DNA of 43,571 bases from Asterionellopsis glacialis (Eukaryota; Bacillariophyta; Plagiogrammaphyceae; Rhaphoneidales; Asterionellopsidaceae), in assembly GCA_014885115.2 (NCBI GenBank), contig WKLE02006166.1, forward strand, positions 1-43,571, written 5' to 3'. Positions 1 to 8,902 of this stretch are shown piece by piece (the stretch's first letter is position 1; every line of letters begins with the position of its first letter). The notes beneath the pieces were generated by a model, which saw nothing but the letters and a program-made list of their open reading frames with translations, was not told the origin of the DNA and did no database searches. The translations under genes and the position numbers were made by a program.

Positions 1-1131
1 TGTAGAGCCCGGTAGGTGGAATCTCATTTCACCCGAAAGGTACACTCACAGGATTGCGTCAGGTATTAGAATAAACTTCAAGTGAGAGGTGTAGGTCCTA
101 GCATTATCGGGGGTTGGGAAATAAGGCTGTTTTTTCTTTCTGATCTTACATTTTTCTTCTGTGTTCATCGGGGATCCAAACACGGCCCCGTTGAACCGAA
201 GTAGTTTTTTCATTGAACCTTGAACTGTTCCATAGAACACATCATAGGACTATCAAAATGTGAGTGCTGGTATGATTTTAACGTATATATTTACACAAAC
301 AGTGATACCAGGTACAGGTAACAGGTACGGATGCATGTTCTTACCTTGTATTCATGTACTGGATAGTAGGACAGTACCTATGCCATGGACAAAAAATATT
401 CAATAGTCTATGTTGTCATCAACGGCATTGTGTAAGCATAATTACAAGGTATATATCCCCTTCTGAAAATCGTTAGCCGCCATTTTCCTGGATGTTCCTT
501 GGAATCGTTAAAGGGTACAGGCACCTGTACTGCTGGTGTAATTTGCTTATTTTCAATATCGTAGCTTTGTATCAATTCATTAAAAGATAGGCGGATACAA
601 GCAGTAATTTGGTTCCCGCGATGATTTATATATAGCGGGAAATGCAAAAATGCTTTACAGTACGGAAAAATTTGTTGCTTTACCAGGTACACATTGTGGT
701 ATATAGCTTTTTAAGTGACTGTTTTTGCGGGTCGTTGTATTAGTGTATATTACGTGTAATGAGACTACACTAAACTGGTTTTCGATTTGGTCCTACTAAT
801 AAATGGTGGGTGCGTACTGTACATTTTTGATGAATTTCATTCTGTCAAACCAATAAGCATGTACGGAATTTTATTTTTGTATCAGTAAAACAGTGAATTC
901 GATTACCTGCTGGTATTTATTTATCGGCCATTAGGTTTCTACTGCGTGTACATTACTGTATAGTATTCGAAAGAATTTTAAATTATGTCCCACCACTTTC
1001 CTTTTAAAAAAAACCTGCAAAATATGTTCTCAGGAGTGTACGAGCTTACTCTAACTGAGAAAAACACATTTTTCGATAAATGCAGTGTATGTCACACACC
1101 CCATACGTTCGACCGAAAAATAAAACATAGA
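1..1131. other. intergenic sequence, no supported gene
   Basis: No open frame here has convincing protein-like composition or a recognisable domain. Positions about 305-370 contain the GGTACC/CAGGTAC-type dispersed motif seen elsewhere in the window. The 5' part of the HMG gene's transcript presumably lies in its right-hand end. Confidence 0.5.
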
Positions 1132-2764
1132 ATGGCCGATGATTGTGAGATTGATAATTCTTTTCAAAACCATGGCCAAGCAAAAGTGACCAAGTTTAAG
1201 AAGGCACCACAAGCTCCAAAAAGGTTCAAATCAGCCTACATGTTTTTCTCCATCGCTAAGCATAAAGAAATCCGCGAACAACTTGGGGAGGAAAGGGCTT
1301 CTAAGGAACGGGTGAGAAACAACTATCCTATTTCGAGGGATTGTGTGAACTTGTGGGTACTTGACGTGTTTCGTTGTCTCTCGAGGTATTCAGTGCAGAT
1401 GTGTAATGTGTTCACTAGTTAATCACTATGGTCCATTAGATGCTTCCGCCAAACGTAGTTGGAATTGCCACATTCCCAAATCTACTGATCCCTTTTACTA
1501 AATATTTCTTTTTCGATTTATTTTCAATGCTCACGATTTGTAGACGACCTCTGTTGCAAAAATGGTATCGGAAGCTTGGAAAAAACTCAGCGACGAACAA
1601 CGTACCCATTGGGAAGCCATCGCACAAAAAGATAAGGTCAGATATGAGCATGAGAAGTCTACATACACTGGCCCTTGGAAAGTACGTGTCTCTAGCAAAA
1701 GGCGAAAGAAAGATCCTTCGGCTCCTAAACGCCCCATGAGTTCCTATCTTGCATACTCACGAGCAAAACGATCTATTGTGACCACAAATAATCCTCTTGC
1801 TACTAACACAGAAATTACACGGTTGATTTCAAAAATGTGGAAAGAAGAAAAGGAAGAAGTTCGTATGAAATTCATCGACGAGGAGGCGTTCCTTCGAAAG
1901 ATATATAAAGAGAAAATGGCTATTTGGCGGAAGGAGAACATGAAAGGAAAAGTTTCCGCTCTTAAAGAACAGTCCCATGTCGCCGCCGAATATTGTAGTA
2001 CACAAAGCCAAGTAGCGGAATCGAGTGAACCCCGAAGGTTTAATGACCAACCCCCCGGCGAAACTTTGTTTAAACGACATGAGAGTACTTCAAATGATCA
2101 GTTTATTAGAGCAGGGCTTGGTCAGTATGGAGTGGACCAATTATTTAGGGAGGGGGTTCCAAGTACTGTCCACAGAATGGAAGCAAGTAACGAGGACGAA
2201 ATACATAGACAATACCAAGCCCTCGGTGGTACACTTTCTCTTTTTGGGGATCACGGCGCACAACAAAGCAACTCATTAAGTGGACCAACTGCTTCTATTG
2301 AAACTCAATCACAGCAAAATGTACAAAATTCGTTACCACCAGAACAACAGATAACATCTCTTGTTGGTGATCCAAACTTAATCGCGATCAGGGCGTCCGC
2401 TCCTTCCAAACTTGGTGATGAAGTGGTTCCAGCTCAGGATCTACCACCAATGGGACAGCAAGAATTTCCCGCAACTCAACCCAATTTGAATCTGCAAGCT
2501 TTGCTTCTTCAAAACATAGCATCTAGCTATGACCAACAGAATCCGTCACAACCGCAGCTAGCTGCTCTCAATAACAATGTCTTAGACGGGCAGCAATCTT
2601 ACATATCCACTGGACAGAATCCACAGTACTCTGCGGTGAACTTTTGGAATTTTCAGCAGGCTGGGGGGCTATCAGACATTCAGGTACCACAAGATAATCA
2701 GTCTCAAATACAAGAGGAGAATAACCAGATGCAGAAGTGGCCTGCCTCGGAATGGCCCAATTGA
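1132..2764 (+). CDS. two-HMG-box protein (one intron)
   Basis: Probable chromatin-associated DNA-bending protein or transcription factor of the HMG-box superfamily, nuclear by family. Exon 1 is 1132-1311 and exon 2 is 1544-2764, giving 466 residues. The phase-0 intron (1312-1543, GTGAG...TAG) is supported because splicing restores an uninterrupted box A: SKER joins TTSVAKMVSEAWKKL. Box A spans about residues 27-100 (KRFKSAYMFF, EAWKKLSDEQRTHWEAIAQK). Box B spans about 119-190 (APKRPMSSYLAYSRAKR, ISKMWKEE, YKEKMAIWRKEN). The remainder (about 200-466) is Gln/Asn/Ser/Pro-rich with no known domain, as in an activation or low-complexity tail. An in-frame ATG at 985 would add 49 residues; MADDCEID was chosen because acidic MAD-type starts are typical and the upstream part has no homology I recognise. 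Domain identity is certain; DNA target and start are not. Confidence 0.85.
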
Positions 2765-4408
2765 CAAGTTTCGTATACTCTTCATGCACACGTACGTACT
2801 GACTATGCCATTTTGGCAACCTGCAACCAACAACAGGCTTTCGTGGAGAAAGAATCGATGTCGCCCGGCTAACTTACCCTAAAAGGGCAGTTTCTAATAT
2901 AATATAGAACCACAGTTTGCTGCGCTCAAATTTGGAATTCTGGTAATATCTGTGTAGGACAACCGGGAATCGCAAGTGCCGTCTAGATGCCGGTGACAAC
3001 ATTATTGTTTCATTGTATGGAGGCATATTTTTGTTTCGAGTGATGGGCTAAGACCCAATGAACGAGAGAGCGAGATTTCATTCAAGTCGCAGAATATGAA
3101 AGAAAGAAAATTAGAGGGCTCGCTCTCGCTCTGTATTTAGACCAGAACCTTTAGAGTATGAACTAAAGAGAAGATCCGCTTCTTAGACATTCTCCTCTTC
3201 CTACAGTAACAAGAAACAAGACACCGGTACATCCAAGACTTGATTCTTTTCGCGCTTTACAAATGTCTCACTTGGAGGTAACTTGTGAGAAAGGAATAAA
3301 ACCTATCCGCAGGGGTATCGTTTTTATCACCCTTTTTGTGGTAGTAATGTTCTTTTTGTAAAATTTTCAACCCGGGTCTATTTTCTGTTACTGTATAATT
3401 TTGCCAAGTGCTCGAAACTGCTGTATAAATATATGCTTACGGCACAGTCGAGGCGAGCAATCTTTGTTCGCGCTTCTTCGTGAAAATGGACGAAACGCAC
3501 GTCTTTACTTCTGTGATCCAGACCGCACGGCTTTACTTCTGTGACCTGGACCGCTCCTCAAAGCAGAAAGACGAAGGTCGACATTGTGGAGGTGCAATCT
3601 GACAAAAATATAACATGGGGAATACTGTAGGGCCAAGAATGCATCGATATAAATTGATTTAGTCTGCAGACTTCACTTTCGCTGTGAAAGTGACCTTGAT
3701 ACATTGTTCTCATTCGCAAGTGTGTTCAATGCACAAATCCAAAATGGACCATTTTACCTGTGGAAGTGAAATGCTGGAACGACTTGCTGCTTTGAGAAAG
3801 TTTAAAGCCAAAATTTGATGTGCACATGTTTGTAAACAAGATATGTATGTTTGAAAGAGGTATCCTGTATTAGCTGGCGTAGCAATGAGAAAATGAGGCT
3901 CCAAACTTTAAGGCTTGCATCGAATAAGGCTCTGATTGTTTCACCTATTCCTTGAACTCATTTCAGACAAAAGGATGTGTCAAGTGTCCAAAATATCGTC
4001 TATTGCTTATGTGATAGATTGTACATAGTGTTTTTTTAAACAGCTACTGTACATCAAGTCTATGTTAGAACAAACACTTCATTTTTGCAAAGCTATATTC
4101 AGGCATTTCCATAGAGCTTGCTTTCGTTCGTTGGGGATATCACTTTCTGAAACAGTCTTTCTAATCGTTGTTGCTGGGTAAATCTCTAATTCGTGTTTGT
4201 CCATCGAATCCTGCAGTACAGAAAATTTATTCATATGGTGTAGATGGCAGAAGTGGAGATAATTTCAGAAAATCTTCACTCGGTTATTCCACCAAGCAAT
4301 TTTTGAGTGTGTACTTCAATCTTGAACCTTTCGCAAGTTTCTACAATTTTTCTTCCGCGTACACAGAGCAACTTGGTAACATCTGTTTGGAGGAAGTGAG
4401 GAAAATCT
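2765..4408. other. intergenic sequence, no supported gene
   Basis: No credible coding region was seen. About 3060-3135 is rich in GAGAGCGAG/CTCGCTCTCGCT. An imperfect direct repeat of about 30 bp (core CTTTACTTCTGTGA) occurs near 3500-3555. Otherwise nothing is recognised. Confidence 0.5.
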
Positions 4409-4855
4409 TCAGAATTCTTCTTCATCTTTCACCACGGCATCTTCTATCCATTCTGAATCCATTCCACCAAAATTTTGTAGGGAACGAGAAGGGTCTGTAG
4501 ATGGTTCGCCAGTGCATGCAACACCTTCATCATCTAGCGCTGATGGTTGGGAGGGAGTCTTCAAGGTTGCCATAAAGGCTTGGAATGATGGTGAAAATGC
4601 AGGTTTTTCGTAATTGTAGTTGCCTTCTTCGATTCTAGCTTGGCGCTCTATTTGACTGTCTTTCACAGAGGCGGTGTCTTCATTTTTTTGTTGTTTAGAA
4701 TCACCATGGAAAATGCTGCTGCGCTCCAGAGGAGTGCGGTTTGGACAGGACTTGGACCAAGAAGTACAAAGAAAAGCACCATTACAGTTACTGATCACAA
4801 ATAAGAAGGGCAGAAACCATAATTGAAGTTCGAGAAATCCACACAATTTGATCAT
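4409..4855 (-). CDS. small predicted secreted or plastid-targeted protein
   Basis: Function not recognised. The 148-residue frame starts at an ATG followed by MIKLCGFLELQLWFLPFLF, a hydrophobic stretch with the shape of a signal peptide. It ends near SNCNGAF, where an aromatic residue follows a likely cleavage site. In diatoms a signal peptide followed by an ASAF-like motif with Phe at +1 directs proteins to the complex plastid, so plastid import is possible; the match is loose. The rest is hydrophilic, with a basic segment (SWSKSCPNRTPLERS) and an acidic end (EWIEDAVVKDEEEF). The frame extends 24 codons upstream to a non-ATG codon, but the chosen Met puts the hydrophobic core in the usual position. 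No neighbour suggests a role. Confidence 0.45.
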   Translation of the reverse strand: MIKLCGFLELQLWFLPFLFVISNCNGAFLCTSWSKSCPNRTPLERSSIFHGDSKQQKNEDTASVKDSQIERQARIEEGNYNYEKPAFSPSFQAFMATLKTPSQPSALDDEGVACTGEPSTDPSRSLQNFGGMDSEWIEDAVVKDEEEF

Positions 4856-4979
4856 CTTTGTTACAGTCACAACAAGGAGATTTAGTGATTGCATGTCGAT
4901 GACACCGCACAACAACAATTTTCTCACAAGGGAAAGATTTTCGAAGACAACAGACGTCGTAACTGCTACTCGAGGAATC

Positions 4980-5115
4980 TACGTACCTGGTACAGTACCT
5001 GTACGGCAACCGTTAGGACCTACAGGTATAGTCCCAATCGGGACCTCTAGTAGAGAGGACTCTCTACCTAAAGTCCTAGTAGTCCTGGACATTTCATTCT
5101 CTACGTAGGGCCTCT
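4980..5115. repeat. cluster of GGTACC- and AGTCCTA/CTCTCTA-type short motifs
   Basis: Dense mixture of the two dispersed motif families: TACCTGGTACAGTACCTGTAC near 4985, then AGGACC, CTAGTAGAGAGGACTCTCTA and AGTCCTAGTAGTCC to about 5090. Similar clusters occur only between genes in this window. Confidence 0.6.
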
Positions 5116-5371
5116 GTGCCGGGCACTATTTATTTTACTTCGATACCCAAAGCAGACAGAAGTAAAAATCAAAATTTCCAAAAAAAAGATCGAATCTCAC
5201 ATGTGTTTGTCAAAATGGAAAATTGCACAATTATTTTTTTAAATAATATTTCATAGGGTACAGACAGTGCTTACTAAAAGTTACTCTACGGGCCAGCCGT
5301 AGAAATCAGAAAGCATATTATAAACATGCACTCCAGGATTTTAAATAAAAATTTTAAAAACATCTAGGTAG

Positions 5372-6343
5372 TCACCAAGTAAATAAGGAGTGAATATCCT
5401 TAGTTCTTGGCGTTGCCTTTTCTTTGCCACGAATCCCACCGAGATGCTTTCGCTCTGATTTCTTGACTTTTGTTAATTTTTCTGGTGACTCTTTATCTCT
5501 TTTCTTGTCGATGACTCTTGATATTGAAGGGCTTTGATCTTTACTTACAGGGAACATGACTTCGCTCTCCTGGAGTGATTGGAGCTTTTCTAGCAAGCTC
5601 GAACGGCGATGTTCAGAAAACGTGTTAATCGCCATATCCATGGACCTTTTCTTTCGCCCGTGGTGGCTATGTGACCACGAAAATAAGCCAAACATATCAT
5701 CGCTGCTTTCCAGAAGAATATTTTTTTCCTCTCTTGATTCCTGCTCAGCCAAATCAACCAGATTATTAAATGACAACGAACGACGTTGGTTGAATGAAGA
5801 TCTTGCAGCGGACATACATGGTTGATGGCAAGGGCCAGTGTCTTCACAAATATCTATGGAAGATTTTCGTCCGGGAGGAATGAGCTGTTTTGCAGGAATA
5901 TGGTCTTTACTTAAAGGGAACATAACTTCGCTCTCCTGGAGTGATTGGAGCTTTTCTAGCAAGCTTGAACGGCGGTGTTTAGAAAACGTGTTAATCGCCA
6001 TGTCCATGGAGCTTTTTTTTCGCTCATGGTGGCTATGTGACCACGAAAATAAGCCAAACATATCATCGCTGCTTTCCAGAAGAATATCTTTTTCTTCTTT
6101 TGACTCCTGCTCAGCCATATCAACCAGATTATTAAATGACAACGAACGACGTTGTTTGAATAAAGAACTAGCAGTAAACACAAATGGTTGATGGCAAGGG
6201 CTAGTGTCTTCACAAATAACTATGGAAGATTTTCGTCCAGGAGGAATGAGCTGTTTTGCAGGAACCCAAGACGAATCAGGGGAAGAAAGTTTCAAAGCGT
6301 CGATACAACTTGCACCATCTTCATCTTCTTGGTGGTTGTACAT
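5372..6343 (-). CDS. unknown protein with a 122-residue tandem duplication and basic-Ser motifs
   Basis: Not assigned to any family I know. The 323-residue single-exon frame starts at MYNHQEDEDG. Its centre is two near-identical 122-residue units, each containing PAKQLIPPGRKSSI, a QRRSLSFNNLVD segment, ESSDDMFGLFSWSHSHH and HRRSSLLEKLQSLQESE. The C-terminus is Lys/Arg-rich (KKRDKESPEKLTKVKKSERK). RKSSI, RRSLS and RRSSL match the RxxS consensus of basophilic kinases, so each unit would carry three candidate phosphosites; this is inference. The duplication is visible in the DNA with a 366-bp period and few differences, suggesting it is recent. No membrane segment or signal peptide is seen. Confidence 0.65.
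   Translation of the reverse strand: MYNHQEDEDGASCIDALKLSSPDSSWVPAKQLIPPGRKSSIVICEDTSPCHQPFVFTASSLFKQRRSLSFNNLVDMAEQESKEEKDILLESSDDMFGLFSWSHSHHERKKSSMDMAINTFSKHRRSSLLEKLQSLQESEVMFPLSKDHIPAKQLIPPGRKSSIDICEDTGPCHQPCMSAARSSFNQRRSLSFNNLVDLAEQESREEKNILLESSDDMFGLFSWSHSHHGRKKRSMDMAINTFSEHRRSSLLEKLQSLQESEVMFPVSKDQSPSISRVIDKKRDKESPEKLTKVKKSERKHLGGIRGKEKATPRTKDIHSLFTW
5538..6266. repeat. 366-bp in-frame tandem duplication
   Basis: Copy 1 runs about 5538-5903 and copy 2 about 5904-6266; both begin with TCTTTACTTA and share long identical blocks. The period is a multiple of three, so the reading frame of the host gene is preserved. Confidence 0.9.
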
Positions 6344-7249
6344 GTCGTGTAAGGATTGGCATTCACCAAGTGATGTAAGACTAAGATTGTCTCAAGGAAA
6401 AATAATGTTCAGTGTGATTTGGATCCTTCCCTGAATTTCTAGTCTAATTCTGTGTTTTCTTGAATTCGACACGTAGGATTTGCATCAAGTTGATCATAAT
6501 GTACTGGTACATACAACGATACAATATGTACTTTACTTTGTACCAGTACCCTCTTATCCTGATCATGGTGGACCATGGTATCTCTGAAAAAGTAAAAAAT
6601 AATGTGATGAGAAGGTTGATACAGGGTACCGCCACCGGTAGGACTACATCATGATAATCTGTGGCACGTACTTTGTACAGCATTCAAGTTATAGTTCGGT
6701 GGGTCATTCCGTACGACATACGACAACATTTCTTAAAAGTTCTCATTCCAGAGCTAGAAGATTTTAACATTTCCAACTGAACCTCCTACATTATAAGCTG
6801 TTTCTTTTTAAAAATACTTATTGCATTCTTTAGCTCTTGGACCTTCAATTCAGAAATATGAATTGCTTGACAACGATCTTCGTGATCTGCCAAAAAACCC
6901 TTCACATCAGAAATTACTTCACATCATGGTTCTAAAACACCCAAGCATAGAATTGTAAATGCAGATAAGTTATGTTAGGTTTTCACATTTCCTGTTGAAC
7001 TTACTCTACGCAAGAGTAAAAACACAAATTTATTGAACACAAGAGGATGTCTATAAACAAAATACTGACAAAATCAATGTCTCACGATATTAGCAATTTC
7101 ATACTGCAGTGCGTTTTTTTTTTCCTCTCAGGGGACTCCACATATATAAAATAGCTTGATCACCTTTAATTTAAAAATAATGGAATTTTTAACCACTGGT
7201 GTGACACATCTCTAAAGATCGTTTCCGATCTCCGCAATTAAAACAGATA
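6344..7249. other. intergenic sequence, no supported gene
   Basis: AT-rich with scattered GTAC-type motifs near 6500-6660 (TGTACCAGTACC, GGTACCGCCACCGGT). No credible gene. It should hold the promoter of the duplicated-unit gene and the 3' end of the DCC gene. Confidence 0.45.
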
Positions 7250-7948
7250 CTAACGTTTTTCTTCTATTGAACATGTTCCGTCTTCGCATAATTGTTCAAG
7301 TTTCCTTTGGTCGAGTTCTTTCTTCTCGTTGTAAATCTGTACAAGAGATTCCAAGCTCTTGCCACGAGTCACAATCGTTCGGTATTTCGCAAAAAAGTTG
7401 TAACATATATCTGCTAATTGCTTAACCAAGGGGAGCTTGGTGACCCAAAATAACCAACCTAATCCAACTTGTTCATATGCAGCACGAAAGACTGGCACTC
7501 CAGTCATAACAGTTCCATCAGCTGTAACAGCATGCATTGATGCCATCCCTTTTTTGTATGTTATACCTCCATTCACCATAGCAAGGGGGTCATACTCTCC
7601 AGTTTCTCCCTCTAAATCGGTAAATTTTAGTTTTCGATGGATTTGCTTTTCCTCGGCAAGTTTTTCGTCTCGCTTTCGCAAAAAATCGATTTCCATTTTA
7701 CAAACATTGCATTTCGAATCGTATATGATATTGATCTCTTCCTCAAACAACCTATTTCCTTTGCTACTGCTACCTTCACTGGATGAACTCCCAGTCGCTT
7801 TCTTTGATATCGAAGATAAAAAACGTCTCTCGCGGTTGTGAACGACACTATGAGTTTGCCGTAAATGAAGGAACGACCCAGATACAGAACGCTTGCTAAC
7901 CATTAGTGAATGAAATGTAAAAGCCGCTCTCTTCGTTGACATTGTCAT
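7250..7948 (-). CDS. DCC/DUF393 family thiol-disulfide oxidoreductase-like protein
   Basis: The 232-residue protein has a basic, Ser/Arg-rich N-terminus (MTMSTKRAAFTFHSLMVSK, residues 1-19) of the kind that targets mitochondria or plastids. The DUF393 (DCC) domain follows. Its signature is IIYDSKCNVCKMEIDFLRKRD at about residues 74-94, with a CxxC pair at Cys80 and Cys83. Conserved downstream elements include LKFTDLEG, MHAVTADGTVMTGVPVFRAAYE and LGWLFWVTKLPLVKQLADICYNFFAKYR. Family members are predicted redox proteins of uncertain substrate. In the usual DxxCxxC signature one Asp is part of the motif, and here it is YDSKCNVC, so the motif is intact. The start is the first ATG; the frame extends two codons upstream without one, and a second ATG lies two codons in (MSTKR). 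Confidence 0.85.
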   Translation of the reverse strand: MTMSTKRAAFTFHSLMVSKRSVSGSFLHLRQTHSVVHNRERRFLSSISKKATGSSSSEGSSSKGNRLFEEEINIIYDSKCNVCKMEIDFLRKRDEKLAEEKQIHRKLKFTDLEGETGEYDPLAMVNGGITYKKGMASMHAVTADGTVMTGVPVFRAAYEQVGLGWLFWVTKLPLVKQLADICYNFFAKYRTIVTRGKSLESLVQIYNEKKELDQRKLEQLCEDGTCSIEEKR

Positions 7949-8257
7949 GACCACTACAACTTAAAGATTTTTTCGGAATAAGCTTCTTGTGTTGGCGTTC
8001 CAGATATCTGCTTCTAATGTCTATTTTTAATCCTCTTGGGACGAATGCAGACGGAGTACAGCAGTGTTTGTAAACAAAGATTATCCGAGTGAAGCGAGTA
8101 GGGTAATGCGATCCCCGAAAGGTGATCGAAGTCGACAGTACGAGTAATTACAATTCTGTCATGTAGTCTGTGTTTTTATTTCTCATATGATGATACATTA
8201 GAGTGTCGTGTGATAAAATTAGGACTCAGTCATTCGTTTGCAATACGTGGCGGTGTG

Positions 8258-8325
8258 GCCCTCTCTAGAGAGCTAGAGAGTCCTCTCCAGTCCTAGAGAT
8301 CCTACCTGGTAAGGTCCTACCTTTA
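8258..8325. repeat. CTCTCTAGAG/AGTCCTA motif cluster
   Basis: Contains CTCTCTAGAGAGCTAGAGAG, then AGTCCTCTCCAGTCCTAGAG and CCTACCTGGTAAGGTCCTACC. It combines both dispersed motif families and includes short inverted repeats. Confidence 0.6.
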
Positions 8326-8478
8326 ATAAAAAAGTGTTGAGTTCGGGTTTGTCGGCCAGAGATGTTCTTTGCTTTTGTTCATTACAGTACTGTTTTTTTG
8401 TATTGGACGAGATTTCGACGTCTGTCTGTCTATCTGCTCCAAAAAATCAAAGACAAGATTATTTTTTGGTTCGGATCA

Positions 8479-8505
8479 TGACGTCATCTGAAACCTCTGA
8501 CGTCC
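8479..8505 (+). promoter_or_regulatory. pair of CRE-like TGACGT elements
   Basis: A perfect palindromic CRE (TGACGTCA, 8479-8486) is followed 19 bases later, start to start, by TGACGTCC (8498-8505). In the diatom Phaeodactylum, TGACGT-core elements bound by bZIP factors control CO2/cAMP-responsive promoters. The pair lies about 400 bp upstream of the decarboxylase start. Binding here is inferred only. Confidence 0.45.
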
Positions 8506-8573
8506 TCAACCTCACAAAATATCCCACACCATTGGTTTTCTCCAGTCGCGTCCACACACACACACACACAACA

Positions 8574-8597
8574 CATAATCATCCATGGATGATTATG
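8574..8597. repeat. perfect 24-bp palindrome
   Basis: Left arm CATAATCATCCA is followed directly by its reverse complement TGGATGATTATG. It abuts a CA-rich microsatellite and lies about 305 bp upstream of the decarboxylase ATG. It could be an operator-like dimer site or a cruciform-prone sequence. Confidence 0.8.
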
Positions 8598-8902
8598 ATT
8601 CGTGCATGGCAATATACTTTAGTCTAGCCAGAGAGTTCAAAAGTCTGAAACGATAAGAACTCGAAAGCATTCTCTTTGAGACTTGTACGTGTCTATGGGT
8701 CGGGGTTCCATATCTCTCTGTAATAAACCAATAATTCGATATACACTCGAAAGGACACAAAACGAATGCCAAGGCATGTCACTGTAGCATAATTTATTAT
8801 ATATACATATCTCATCTACATTGCAACAGAAAGGGATAGATAGCATATCATCCATTCCTCTGTTCTCACCATTCGATTTACCAGAAAGCATTAGTTAGTA
8901 GT

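Larger units (their letters stand above)
7949..8902. other. divergent intergenic region between the DCC and decarboxylase genes
   Basis: Shared upstream region of two divergently transcribed genes. It holds a CTCTCTAGAG/AGTCCT motif cluster (about 8258-8325), two TGACGT elements (8479-8505), a CA microsatellite (about 8551-8571) and a 24-bp palindrome (8574-8597), listed separately. No credible gene. Confidence 0.6.

Noticed and set aside
408..692. 94-codon minus-strand open frame
   Set aside because: No recognisable domain, composition close to that of random AT-rich sequence, and the 3' part overlaps a region without conservation cues.
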